NCBI GenBank assembly: GCA_012656075.1 | Contig: JAAKBF010000059.1 | Span: forward strand, 124,001 to 188,000 | Reading direction: 5' to 3' | DNA: 64,000 bases | DNA from: Phytophthora hibernalis | Taxonomy: Eukaryota > Oomycota > Peronosporomycetes > Peronosporales > Peronosporaceae | Shown here: positions 32,426-43,299 of the stretch, piece by piece | Position numbering within the stretch: position 1 is the stretch's first letter | Layout of the letters: every line of letters starts with the position of its first letter | Program-made: the position numbers and the translations under genes | The notes under the pieces: model-generated | The model's input: only the letters and a program-made list of their open reading frames with translations | Told to the model about the DNA's origin: nothing | The model's database searches: none

Positions 32426-33685
32426 ATGGTCAAAGGATCGCCAAGTTTGAGCGACGCAAGCCCGGCGACGGCCGGAGGATCGCCGCTCGATGATTCGAAC
32501 TCGGCGAGAGCCAGCATTACCGCCGCGGACGCGGAGGTGACGCGCTCCGTCCAGTTCGACGATTTCGACGATAACGAAGACCATGGAAGCGAGGAAGAAG
32601 AAGAAGAGAAGGATGATGATGAAGAGACGGAGTATGACGACGTGAAGAGAGTCGTCGATCTCCGTGAAGAAGTCGACGTGTTGTCGCTGCTGGTGACCCG
32701 CATGGGAGCTCCTCGCCCGGTCGAGCGGAACCTCGCAGCGGAACTCGGTGATGACGATGAACAAAACGTGGCTCCGGGTGACCGACCGCCGCTTGTTCCC
32801 AAAGCGATTAAGAATGTCGAAACACCGAAAGCAAACCGAGTCCTGGCTCGACTTGTCGAAGAAATGAAGACCAACAGCCGGTGGATCAACATGTTCGCCC
32901 CAATGTACATGTGTCAGGCGAAGTGGGCTCAACTCAGCGAAGAACTGGGTCAACCCGTCAATAGCCAAACGGTGGAACAACTCGTCGAGGACACGAGGCT
33001 ATTACTCCGAGCGATGGGGTACCGGTGCGGCCATAAACCCTCGAAACTGGCGCTGGCCTCTTGGAGTGTGCACACGGTCGTAGTCGAGCTGATGAGATGG
33101 AAGCGCAAGTTGAAAGACTTGTTCAGAATACAAGGTGGACCAAGGGGACAATTACCCAAGGCTCGCCGAGCTGAAGACCTCGACGAATCCAAGTACGGAC
33201 GCGAAATGATCGGAGGTCCACGAGAAACGCTGGATATTATGAGCCGAGACATCGCTCAGTTCAAGTTGCGACGGAAACAACCGAGCGACTCAACTCACGA
33301 ACTATGGGTGCGACAACTGAAGGGATTGATCCCGACGGTCAAATATCACCCGTCAGGGCGTGCAGTGCGAGTGTTGTTGACAAATATCTCGAGTAGACTG
33401 ACGTGGTGTCCCGCTCACTCTCCGGTTGTCCTCTGTATACCCCACGGAATATTGCCGAGAGATGAAGGTTATGTGCGGCTAAACTCGGCGAAATACGGTG
33501 CCTGGCAAGTGCTCGCCTTCGAGGGATCATCCGACAGCAGACTTCTCAGGAAAGAGCAACGGTTGTATATGGAATGGCTGAGCCACCAGCCTCCCGCTGT
33601 CGAACGACCTTACTACAAGACGCCGACAGCGATCCAACCACGACCAAGGCATAGTGAACATGGTGAAACACGCGATCAGCTGTAA
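32426..33685 (+). CDS. Gag N-terminus fused in frame to protease-RT linker, element E
   Basis: 419 uninterrupted residues. It starts MVKGSPSLSDASPATAGGSP, then a long acidic run (32580-32640) and helices (VVDLREEVDVLSLLVTRMG, NRVLARLVEEMKTNSRWI, QLVEDTRLLLRAMGYRC). The last 110 residues (KYHPSGRAVRVLLTNISSRL, VVLCIPHGILPRDEGYVRLN, SAKYGAWQVLAFEGSS) match the linker after the protease in element C (61.5-61.8 kb). Capsid C-terminus, zinc knuckles and protease are absent but the frame is intact. That is unusual among the broken frames here, and suggests a functional or young deletion derivative. Confidence 0.7.
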   Translation: MVKGSPSLSDASPATAGGSPLDDSNSARASITAADAEVTRSVQFDDFDDNEDHGSEEEEEEKDDDEETEYDDVKRVVDLREEVDVLSLLVTRMGAPRPVERNLAAELGDDDEQNVAPGDRPPLVPKAIKNVETPKANRVLARLVEEMKTNSRWINMFAPMYMCQAKWAQLSEELGQPVNSQTVEQLVEDTRLLLRAMGYRCGHKPSKLALASWSVHTVVVELMRWKRKLKDLFRIQGGPRGQLPKARRAEDLDESKYGREMIGGPRETLDIMSRDIAQFKLRRKQPSDSTHELWVRQLKGLIPTVKYHPSGRAVRVLLTNISSRLTWCPAHSPVVLCIPHGILPRDEGYVRLNSAKYGAWQVLAFEGSSDSRLLRKEQRLYMEWLSHQPPAVERPYYKTPTAIQPRPRHSEHGETRDQL

Positions 33686-34148
33686 TTAGCGGCGCTTGTT
33701 GCAAGCGACACTGGAATATACAACTCAGCGAGTGCGGTAGAGTCCGAGTCCGGAGGTACCGAGAGTGACTCGTCGGTTATTGAGACGAGGTCCAAATCGG
33801 CGTAGGCAACACCAACAGCAATGGAAGGTAGTAGCAACGAGACCTTGGCGAATCTAGAGAAGGGCTATTCAATCCCTGCGACTAAACGCGATGACGAAGC
33901 CTGTGATGAAGAACGATGTGTGGGGCCACCACCAGCTGCGACGGACTCGGCGATTGCCGCGATCCATAGCGACGGGCGACAGAAGATGTGTGCTATCAAA
34001 ATGGACAGGGTGACCAATGGGACCCAGGCAAGGGCAACTCACCGAATATGACGAGTAATTGTCAGGCCGTAACGCAATCCGACGATGGAGAAGACGAAAA
34101 GGCAACCCACCAGTTACGGATCCCCGATCATAAACGACTCCGAGCGTC

Positions 34149-34430
34149 GGGTGCGGCCTCGCCAGACCCAACTTCCCAGGGTGTTTTATGGAGATGGGTT
34201 CTTCTTTTCACGCACCCTAAACCTTCCAGGTTCCCGATATTCCCAGGCCAAGACAATAGCGACCTACCAAGACGACCGACGAAGAAAAATCGGGTGCGGA
34301 TTTGCCAAACCAAACTTCCCTGGGTGTTTTATTGAGATCGGTTCTTATTTTCACCCACCATAAACCTTCCAGATTTTCGATATACCCAGGCCAAGACAAA
34401 AACGACCGACCAATACGACCGACGAAAAAA
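34149..34430. repeat. Two-unit tandem repeat, about 141 bases per unit
   Basis: Units 34149-34291 and 34292-34430 both start GGGTGCGG and share GGGTGTTTTAT, TAAACCTTCCAG, CCCAGGCCAAGACAA and CGACCGACGAA in the same order. They sit in the 33686-34532 interval, where RT and the first RNase H would be in an intact element. That interval otherwise shows only weak linker-like coding (33821-34051). Confidence 0.8.
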
Positions 34431-34532
34431 TGCACGAGGGCGTCAGTCTTTCCCAGGCTCAAATTCCACCACTCGACATGTTGAGTTCCTAGCGCCAACT
34501 TCAGTGCACCTACGGGACCCGTCGAATCGCTG

Positions 34533-35327
34533 GTGTATATTGCGCCACCGTCCAATAACTCAGTGAATATTCGAATGGACCCCGAATTGTTGTACGCGCA
34601 TGTGCCACTTGACTTTGAGGGGCACGTCCTATCATTCGACGGGTCAACAAAGACGGAAAAATACGGCGGCTATGGGAGTTGCTCGTGGATTTTGTGGCGA
34701 CTACTAAATTGGGACATTGTGATCGCTGCGAGGGCTCACCTTCTGTCGTCCACAGTCAATATCGCCGAGTACACGGGAATGAATAACGGAGTACTCGCGG
34801 CGCTTGACCGAGAGGTGACTGATCTGATTATTGTTGGCGACTCCAGGCTTGCAATCCAGCAATCCGTGGGGGTGATGGCATGTAGTAAGGAGACGTTGCA
34901 AGTGGAGATAGCACCCCACAAAGGACTCGTCGATCGACTCAACTCTGTGCGATATCTGCACGTAGTTCGGTGCTATAACTCGGCAGCGGACTCTTAAGCC
35001 ACAGAGGCATTGGAAGCTCAAGCCGGACGAGTTGTACTCAGTGGAGACCGTAAGACGGAGCTGAAGACGCTGAACCGGATCCAAGAGGAACTTTCTGTTG
35101 ATGAAAACTTGGCAAAAGAAGCGGAGGTAGTTCCAAAGGCCTCAGCGACGACACAAAGTCACGGCCGACACACTTGCAGAGTCCGGTCCATGGATGAAGA
35201 AGTGGACGACCCTGCGAGAGAACCAGGGGGCAGACCGGTCAGGAAAGAAGTCTCGCCGAGTTTTGTCGACGACAGAGATAGCTTGAGCGAGGAATTCGAA
35301 GTAGAGTTCCAACATCCAAAGTCTTAG
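34533..35327 (+). pseudogene. Second RNase H and downstream linker, element E
   Basis: MDPELLYAHVPLDFEGHVLS, then SFDGSTKTEKYGGYGS (Asp), VNIAEYTGMNNGVL (Glu), IIVGDSRLAIQQSVGVMAC (Asp) and CYNSAADS (Asp), so the four acidic residues remain. A stop at 34996-34998 separates the linker TELKTLNRIQEELSVDENLA (35010-35327). The match to element C at 58.75-59.4 kb is clear. No integrase follows: the next recognisable block is the GPY/F end and chromodomain at 35462. Confidence 0.75.
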
Positions 35328-35461
35328 CGAGTGATTGAACTAGGTCACGCCGGTCCTGGACGACAGATACCTCCAAGTACTCAAGACATTGATCCGCTAG
35401 TCGTTCAGACAGAGCGACGTTCCGGATCAAGCATAAGACCGAGGAGTTCGACTACGAGCCT

Positions 35462-35857
35462 GTGTTGGCAGACAAGAGCGGGTGCTATCCAGTAGTCCAC
35501 GTGTCCAGACTGAAGAAAGTGATCGAACTCGGTGAAAGGCCTACGACTTCGCTAGTCCAAGGACTCAGCAAAACCGATCGATTGGATTTCGACGAGAAAC
35601 TGCTGCCAGAAGACAGCTGGGCACCTGACGAGCGAACTGGTCAATATGAAGTCGAATCCATCCTTAAGGATGAAATGCCACTCTCGACGAGTACGGACCG
35701 AGCCCAGCGTCGGTTTCTGGTAAAATGGGTAGGCTATGACGAACCCAGCTGGGAACCACTGTCGAATTTATCGTGTGGAGGTCTTCTCTTCGACTATCTT
35801 CGACAAAAGAAACGTGAAAACCGTCTGCAAATGGTGCAAGTTGCAGACGAGTGTTAA
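35462..35857 (+). CDS. Integrase tail and chromodomain, element E
   Basis: 131 residues: SGCYPVVHVSRLKKVIELG (end of the GPY/F module), FDEKLLPEDSWAPDERTGQ, then the chromodomain YEVESILKDE, RRFLVKWVGYDEPSWEPLSN and LSCGGLLFDYLRQKK. The end RLQMVQVADEC matches RLQMVQVTDED at the end of element C pol. So the 3' end of pol is intact although the integrase core is gone. The convergent accessory gene ends about 180 bases further on. Confidence 0.8.
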   Translation: MLADKSGCYPVVHVSRLKKVIELGERPTTSLVQGLSKTDRLDFDEKLLPEDSWAPDERTGQYEVESILKDEMPLSTSTDRAQRRFLVKWVGYDEPSWEPLSNLSCGGLLFDYLRQKKRENRLQMVQVADEC

Positions 35858-36037
35858 AAGCTATTGAATATGACAAATACCACCGACCTGTGAAGACAAG
35901 CAGGCAGGTCGAGTGAGCGAAAGCTACTGCGTCAACTTATATTTTTGATATTACGAGATGAATGAGTACGGACTACATGTAGAAAAAGAAAAACTACCTA
36001 GACTCTTCGAAAACTGCAACTGGACGAACTGGGAGTC

Positions 36038-38640
36038 TCAGCGAAACAACTGCTTAGGCCTCGTCGAAAATTTGCTCGAAAATGTGAAGACCGACACGAT
36101 TGGCCGGAGGCTGAGCATTCTCGTCCCAAACAGGAGGCTCTCGTTCGTTAAGATCGGTGTCCTCCTGCAAGGCCCTCTCGATGTCGCCGACGGAAAATTC
36201 CCTGGGGACAACACTGGAAACTCTGGGTTGCGCGGACGAAAACACGTGTTGTATGGGTGCAACTCTGGACGAGTCACCCACCACACTCGCCAGGGTTCTT
36301 GAACGTCCAAGTCCTTGAGATCAGCGAACCAATTCGAACGAGACGGGAACATGGGCTGGTTAATCAACGAATACGTGGGGACCGTAGGCTCAAAATAGAG
36401 CTCGGAGTCGAGACTAGGCGAAGGGCCTCGAGCTGAGCGAGAACTGACTGCAGCCCGGAGTGCTTCCTCATAGGACTTCATGACGAGCCGCAACAGGTCG
36501 CCTCGACGCTTACGCTCAAGATTGTACACCGCCCACAACTCGTGAATGGCGGCGAACTCCGACACGTGCGAGCTTGGGTTCAGGTCTGGGTGTAAACCCA
36601 ACAAGACACTTGAATCCAGTAACGACGATCCAGTGGTTCCTCTCCCAGAGAGCCACGAAAATGTTGATACGAGAATCGTAAGGTTGCGACTCGTCGAATT
36701 CCCGACTATCACCCAGGAAACGAGCCCAAGCGTCGCAAACGATCATCAACGGGGTCGTAGATTGCGCCGACTTCTTCTTGGAATGCAGACGTTGGCGGGC
36801 GGCGTCAATCTCGCTCGCTGAGACGAAAATTGGAGTCTCCGGGAACTTGGAGAGGACTTGTTGGCATGGATGAGACGGATTAAACATATCCATCCACTTC
36901 CGAAGCCCATCGAGAGTAGTTGGCGTCGGAGCTACACTAGACTTGCCTCCGATATCCAGCATCTTGACCGGGGAACGACATGCCAATATTTTCGCCCAGC
37001 AACGAGCGGACCCATAATGGAAGAACTCCACGCTGCGAGTCTGACGCATCGAAGGAGTCTCCCGGGCCTCGCGCGCAACAGCCTGGGCCGCACGAGCACG
37101 CAGTTTTGCGATTGGAAGCTTCAACGGTGCAGGCAATTCCACCATACCAGGGGTCGTAGGAGGTTGACTTGTCGAAGAAATGCTGGGAGTCTTCTTGGAC
37201 GATTTCGATGAGTTAGAACCTGTCGAACGCTTGGAAACAACCGGTGTTTTGCCCTTCGCAGGCGACTTGATGACAGGAGCCGTTAATCGCGCTGTCTTGG
37301 TGCCTGAAGCGTTAGGTTTGGCTGCCTGAGAGACCGGAGTAACCTTGCTCGACGACTTGGAACCAGAATCATTGACGATCGACGAGCTCTTGGCTTTCTT
37401 GGCAGTCTGGCGAGAAGACTTGAAAGCTGCTCGCTTTTTCGACGAGCCCTTCGATCGAGGAGCCGGTGCACTTCCTCGCTTGACAGAATGAGTAGCTTTT
37501 CGACGAGCATCGGCATAGCTCTGTAGCTTGCCGCGTGGAGGCACCCGGTCCGTGAGGACCACAGTGCTAGCTGACGATGAACAGCTATCCTCAGCTTCGA
37601 CGTCCATAAGGAAATCTCGATGAGACATCCCGTTCGATGAGCTCATAGGAGAACCAACTGGTGACGGCTAAGAAGTAGACAGCGAACCAATGGTCTGACT
37701 CGGCGGGACTCCAAGCTCGATATCACCAGAAGGGATGGATCCCGTAACCTTCGGCGAAGCTGGACTGGGCGAACCATCCAAAGCATCTTCGTCAAGAACG
37801 TCCAACTCGGCGAGAACAGCCTGAGTAATGCAAGCACAATTCTTTGCTGCTGCTCGAGAAGGGCGACGTCGAGGAGAACCGAGAGAAAGAGGCAGTCGAA
37901 GCCGGAACGGAGACTACGGAACTCAGCGAAGGAGTCGCCACGGAAGTAGACGAACTCGATGAGATCACGGCTGGAGCCGACTCTATCGACGAGTCAGTGG
38001 AGGCCACAGATCCAGATGCTGGACTCGGCGAAGAACTTATACGACCGGGTGAAGCGCTCATGGCCAGAGATAAACTCACCAGAACGGCTGACGAACTCGC
38101 CAAGTTCGGATCAACGGAGCTCAACGAGCCTGCCCCAAGATATGGTGACTCGTCGACGTGAGCCTCAGCCTCATTAACTTCGACTGGAACCTCGCCGTGG
38201 GGAAGACTCAGCGAGTGTCGCTGAGGAAAATAGCCACTCGAATTGGCGCGGCTAAGACCAGCCGCCGGAGAGCAGAGGCGGCGCCGCCCTGGAATAGGCA
38301 GCGAAGGCGCGAGCTCAGCGACCACTTCCGCTCGGAGCAAAGTCGTCGATGCGTCGAAACCCTCCTCGCCAGGTACGAGACGCTCAAAATCGCCGCGAGA
38401 AACACTCATAGACCGGCTCTGTCGTGGGCCGGCCGCCGTCGGATTCACTGGGTTAGAGTACCGACGGAGGCGTTCGGCCGGAGTCAATGTCTTCAGTGGC
38501 GCGCTCCTGAGTTGAGATACCGAACGGTGTCTCCGGTGGCGCGACTCCGACTTAGACCGCTTGCGGTGTGAAGAACACGACGAGGACACAGGTGAGACCG
38601 CAGAGAAAGTCGGAGAAACCACCAACGCTGCGCTCGTCGG
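36038..38640 (-). pseudogene. Convergent accessory gene of element E (long, Lys/Ser-rich)
   Basis: Minus strand. 37792-38625 is Ser-rich with Arg/His at the start (SHRKRSKSESRHRRHRSVSQ) and long Ser/Val/Ala runs. 36516-37646 (376 residues) begins MSSSNGMSHRDFLMDVEAED, then a strongly basic histone-H1-like stretch (KGSSKKRAAFKSSRQTAKKA), then folded sequence: LRKWMDMFNPSHPCQQVLSK, MIVCDAWARFLGDSREFDES. 36038-36712 continues after a frameshift: SELYFEPTVPTYSL and QEPWRVWWVTRPELHP, matching LLEPIFVTF and AEPWRIFFHGARADHI of B. It ends about 180 bases from the E chromodomain, pointing at it. Confidence 0.65.
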
Positions 38641-38699
38641 GGTAACATTAGTCGAGCTCTCGCAGTTGAAATCGCCGAGCCCGAAGATACTCCGCTCGA

Positions 38700-40650
38700 C
38701 GAGTTCGCGGGGCGGAGAGGGAGGGTAACTTCACAGCACCAGACACTTCGTTTGCTAGTGCCGTAGCTGCTGCAACGTCCGCCCCAGGGACTTCGAAGGA
38801 GTTGACGTCGTACGGTCGGGAGTGCGCGGCTGGTCGACGACCCGCTTCAGCTCTGCCTGCTCTGCCTCGTGTATTTCCGGCTGGGAATGTGTCAAATTAC
38901 CGAGCAGTACGGCGAGGAACAAGCGACTCTATCCTCGCGAGCCGACGATGCTGAAGAATGAGCAACCCGACTGGAGGCTTCGTTGGCATCGATGACCACC
39001 TTCCGTGATGAAGAAATTACCCGTCGTGTGCGGGTTGAGAGAGCTCGCTGCTGCGCGGACCGCTATTGCCGAATTGAATCGGGAGAAGAACACCTTGACT
39101 CAAGAACGCGACAACTTAGAGCAATAGCTGCGCCAAGCACTCACTGATCGGGAGCTTGCAAGTTCGACGCTCGAGCTGGTGCGAGGTGCGGTCGTCCCCC
39201 ATCGACTTCTACGTCCATTCCCGTTATTCCGTCCATGGGTGGGTCATCAGTGTTTCCCCATTTCCGCCTGGTTTGCCTCCTCGCCCCCGCAAAGCCCTGC
39301 GAATGCACGCGCCCCTGCAAGGTTCTGATGCGGCTGCCCCAGAGGGTCCAATACATGCAGATACCCCAGACGCATCGACCCAGCCTAGCGCAGTGGTCTC
39401 TTCTACGGAAAAGGAAAATCCCGTTCGTCGACAGCCAAACGGCGAGCCACAGTTTCACCACCGAGTCGACAGTCGAAGACGCCCAAGAAAATCTTCAGTG
39501 CTCCGCCCAAGAAGGCTACGTCTCTGCTTCCATAAAGATACCCCGGTGTTACGAGTCCATATCCGGATCCTCCACCGTCGACACTCGATTTATCTACTCC
39601 CGCATCGACCTCTTCGTCCCAACCGGCATCGTCCCGCCAAGCTTCAGCTCCAGGTGACGATATCGGTGACGAGGGATCATCATCGGGTGATTCTGACTGC
39701 GATTCAGAGGAGAATTCCACGTCTCCCAACAACCACGGCGCCGACGATGAAGAAGAGGATGGAGTTCGTCCGGCCATGAATGCGATTCAACCCTTCTTTC
39801 GCCCCGTCCTACCTCCTACCAGAGCATTGGCTTCTTGGGTCAGCACGGATGTTCGTCCTTGGGATGGAGATGCATTGCGCGCACTGCGCTTCGCGACGGT
39901 CACTGTCGACGAGATTGTTGTGATATTTCCACCTCCACTTGCCTTAGGTTGGATTCATTCCGCCAAATGACATAAGGGTACACCTAGGCCGATACACAAC
40001 GAGGCCCTGTTGACGGATGCCAAGATCCAAAAATGTACTCCAAGAAACCCTGGTTGAAGCTGCGGAAACTGCCGCCCTCGCTGGCTGTCGCAGTTGGAGA
40101 TGTCGATTTCGCAACGTTGATCAGGGTTTCTAACGTCCACCAGAAGAAGTGGTGTCAAGTGTACTGCGAGGGTGGGTACTCATAGATTCCCCGTGGGAAG
40201 AAGCCTTCTGAGTACCTGCAGGATCTCTTGAGTGTAATGTCGGATCGTCGCTCGCGTGCCAAGGTCAACTTCGAGCAGACCGTGTTGCCTGGGGTGGTTC
40301 GTCTAATGCGTCATGGGCGTTGTGACATCGACATCCTGCTGGAACCTATCTTCGTGACGTTCCCGTTATCCCGTAACCGCACGAAATGGTTTCCAGTTGG
40401 TGACGTTATCACGCTCGACGACGGCTCGGAGGACTCGAAGTGTTTGTTGCGGTCGATGCATGCGGTCGACAAAGCAGAGCCTTGGAGAATTTTCTTTCAC
40501 GGCGCGCGAGCCGACCACATTGCCCAACATATTGCACGTCTTCGAAACAAGTTCATCCAAGCGGCCGAGAAGCGGTGCAGATTCGTAGTCGTTTCTTCAT
40601 TCGTAATTTCGATTCACTTCATTTTGCCTTCTTCTGGAATATTTTAGGTG
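38700..40650 (+). pseudogene. Convergent accessory gene of element B
   Basis: Plus strand. Near 38730 it reads FTAPDTSFASAVAAATSAPG. A coiled coil follows at 38930-39130 in shifted frames (TRLEASLASMTTFRDEEITR; LRELAAARTAIAELNREKNT). Next are a Pro/Ser-rich middle (39200-39660) and an acidic block GDDIGDEGSSSGDSDCDSEE near 39650-39715. The C-terminal part reads LPPTRALASWVSTDVRPWDG (39780-39970) and, at 40228-40647, VVRLMRHGRCDIDILLEPIF then AEPWRIFFHGARADHIAQHI. Stops and frameshifts break it. It ends about 220 bases from the B chromodomain and points toward it. Confidence 0.65.
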
Positions 40651-40869
40651 CTCGACCTTGGTCACCTTCACAAATACGTATACACTCCCCTTCCTCCTTC
40701 GATATACCAATGGCCTTCCCGTTGGGTTTTCTTCCATTGTTGATGACAGGGCCTGTTTCTGTATCACTCCTCCTCCTGTTAACGCAGCCATCCTGCGATA
40801 CCTTCTACCTTCAATCCTGATGAGATCCTGTCTCCCACCATTCCCTTGCCTACTCGGCACTCATCGGTT

Positions 40870-41538
40870 CTCTCGATAGCATCGCTTCGAGCCGATGTTT
40901 ACCCGTCCTGTGTCGAGCAAAATCGTAGAGTAGCCCTCCTCAGTTCAAGTCAGCTTCGTCGACCCACGTGGTCTCTTTATATCCTTTCCAGTGTACCAAG
41001 TACTCGCGTAGCGCTCGTCCATATCGGTTTCGACGTCCAGTTCGTACATCGAGAATAGCCTCGACCTCAAATACCTCTTCTCCTAGCGCTTCTGATATCC
41101 AACTGTCCTCGAGCAGCATTTCTTCATCCAGTCAAGACGATCTTCCTGCGGCACCCGCAGATCTATTGTCGGGCGCGTCGGATATTGTCGCACTGGTTTT
41201 AGCTTCGAGATATGTCCCACAGGGTACAGTTGGTATGGCGTACCAGCGATTTCCAACTTTACTGCGTAACTACTCACCATCTCTTGCACTCTGAAAGGTC
41301 CGTGCCACTGATGGGCGAGCTTCTTCGCGTATCCCGGCTTCACTCGATCCAGGAATAACCAGACCTGCGCGCCCTCGTCGATGGTGGTTTCGGTCACCGT
41401 TTCGTTGTGAGTCTCCGCCCTTTCAGCTATAGCCTCTCGTAATAGGTCCGCCGCTTGCACGCGCGCATGCATATAGTGTTTCTGGATGTGGAAGCGCCAC
41501 CGGCGCGGCTGTGAGACTTGGCGTCGCGTGTTGCCCAC
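40870..41538 (-). pseudogene. GPY/F module and chromodomain, element B
   Basis: 41083-41538 reads EGAQVWLFLDRVKPGYAKKL, AHQWHGPFRVQEMVSSYAVK and LYPVGHISKLKPVRQYPTRP. After a stop the chromodomain follows at about 40880-41075: EVEAILDVRTGRRNRYGRAL, REYLVHWKGYKETTWVDEAD, then GGLLYDFAR. Nearly block for block the same as element A. Confidence 0.85.
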
Positions 41539-42757
41539 TGAGAGTGAGGCTTCGATCGTCGAGCGGGGTCCCAGCCGTGGACGCAGAAGAATGGGGTCTC
41601 TTTTCTCACTCGACCATACGCCGTGTTCAATGAGTAGGTGAGTCCCTCCGCGTATTCATCCCAGTCTCGTTGGTGCTCGTCTTCAACGTACATCTTGATG
41701 GATCGAGAAATCGTTTGTACCATACGCTCTGCTGACCCGTTTGCTTGTGGTCGGTAGGCAAGCGTAGCCCGCTGTCGTTGACCCATGAGCTGATTAAACG
41801 CTCGGAAGAAGTCCGACATAAATCCGGGCTCTCGGTCGTGACGTATTGCCTCGCTCGCTCCGAACCGTCGAAAGACGCATTCCTCGTAGGACTCCGCCAC
41901 GGTTTGCGCGGTTCTCCACGAATTTGCTTTTGCAACGACGAACCCAGTGAACAAGTCCACCCAGACCAGAAGTTCGGTATTACCCTTGAACGACGGTGGC
42001 AACGACGGTATGTGGTCCATAGCAATGACTTGAAATGGTTACGTCGGAATGATATTCCCAGGTGATTCGCCCCTATAGTGGGACGACCGTTTCCGATCTC
42101 GTAATCGGTACACTCTCTGACATAACGTTGAACGCTTTTGTACAGTCCTGGTCAGTGGAAACGTTGGCGTATTCGATGATAAGTACGTCCGATTCCTTGA
42201 TGTCCACCTTCGAGGCTGGCGTGATATTGATGTAGTACGTCTTTACTCAGAGCTTCCGTGACAACGAGCTTCATTACTGCATTTCGATCTTCGGCGGACT
42301 CATCTCCTTTGGCGAGGTAGAAGAGCAGATTGTTCTCGTCTTCACCATACTGATGCGCCAGCTTACTGCAGTTACTTGCGTCTCGCGACGTCATTCCCGT
42401 TACATCGCCCCTGACCAATTGCTTCAAATTATAGATCCGCAGCTCTTCGTCTTGGGCCTTTCGGATACGATCCATGCGGAAACGTTTTACAACACTTTCG
42501 TCGAGCACTTCCGGCGTCGATGTATCCCGTCGATCCTGGCCAGGTGGGTTCTCTTCGCTATTCGGCTGAGTAATTTCGAGTCGGGCTCCCGACCTAGTCG
42601 TCACTTGCATGATCGGTGGTAATTCGCCGCCTGCACTTTCGTCGAATATCGGATCAATGATCTCTCCGAGTCGATTCAACGTGGTCAGGTCAGCTAGAGT
42701 ATGTTCCTCGGAGATCGGTATCCCCGCTTGACGTTGTAGTGCTTGTCCGGCTATCAA
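41427..42757 (-). pseudogene. Integrase (zinc finger, core) and preceding linker, element B
   Basis: 42152-42757 is the linker after the second RNase H (TTRSGARLEITQPNSEENPP; RIRKAQDEELRIYNLKQLVR) and the finger start VLHQYHASLEGGHQGIGRTY with its His pair. The Cys pair lies in the gap near 42080-42150. 41427-42020 is the core: LVWVDLFTGFVVAKAN (Asp), AIRHDREPGFMSDFFRAFNQ (Asp) and ANGSAERMVQTISRSI (Glu), all three catalytic residues present. Confidence 0.85.
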
Positions 42758-42816
42758 ATCCGCGCTTGCGTTCTAGTCTCGACGGACGTGACACAGGTCT
42801 GCCTTCGAGAGCGTCT

Positions 42817-43245
42817 TCAGCTTATCCCAGCACTTCTTCCGAAGGAGCTATAATCCAAACGCCTTGCAGTCCGCCTGTCGCGCAGTTGACGAATCACGAG
42901 GTTCGAGTCACCGCATACGATTATACGTCGCACGTCGAGTCCCTCCAAGAGATCCAGCGCCAGCAGCAGTCCCCGATATTCCGCTTCGTTGACTGTTAAG
43001 TCTACGTCGTATCCCGAAGCGGCCTTCTCGATCTTCCAACCTGGCAACTTCCAGACAATGGCACCGAATGCGCCCCCTTCACGTTTCGCCTTCGCGGACC
43101 CGTCGAAGCTGATCACATGCACCTCTTCTCCAACACTTACAATTGGTCGAGGGATCGACATCGCTTTCTTCGGTTGACGTTGAGGAGCCATTGCTTCCAA
43201 AGCTGCGTCAATAGAAGCTCGCGGGGTTATGCAAGCTGCTAACAC
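42817..43245 (-). pseudogene. Second (archaeal-type) RNase H, element B
   Basis: VHVISFDGSAKAKREGGAFG (Asp), TVNEAEYRGLLLALDLLEG (Glu) and IIVCGDSNLVIRQLRDR (Asp). The frame then shifts, and the last segment with the fourth Asp lies in a different frame near 42750-42820. Preceded by a linker (SIPRPIVSVGEEVHV). Matches the intact domain in element A. Confidence 0.8.
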
Positions 43246-43299
43246 GCCCAGGATATCTTCTTCCCCACGAGTCGATCGATCGATTTGGAGGTCCCATGG

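Larger units (their letters stand above)
31315..38640 (+). mobile_element. Ty3/gypsy element E, non-autonomous deletion derivative
   Basis: Plus strand: 1,024-base LTR, primer binding site, gag N-terminus fused to the protease-RT linker, second RNase H and chromodomain, then a minus-strand accessory gene. Capsid C-terminus, zinc knuckles, protease, RT, first RNase H and integrase are missing. No 3' LTR is seen: the accessory gene meets that of element B head to head at 38.64-38.70 kb. Sequence blocks match element C best. Confidence 0.75.
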
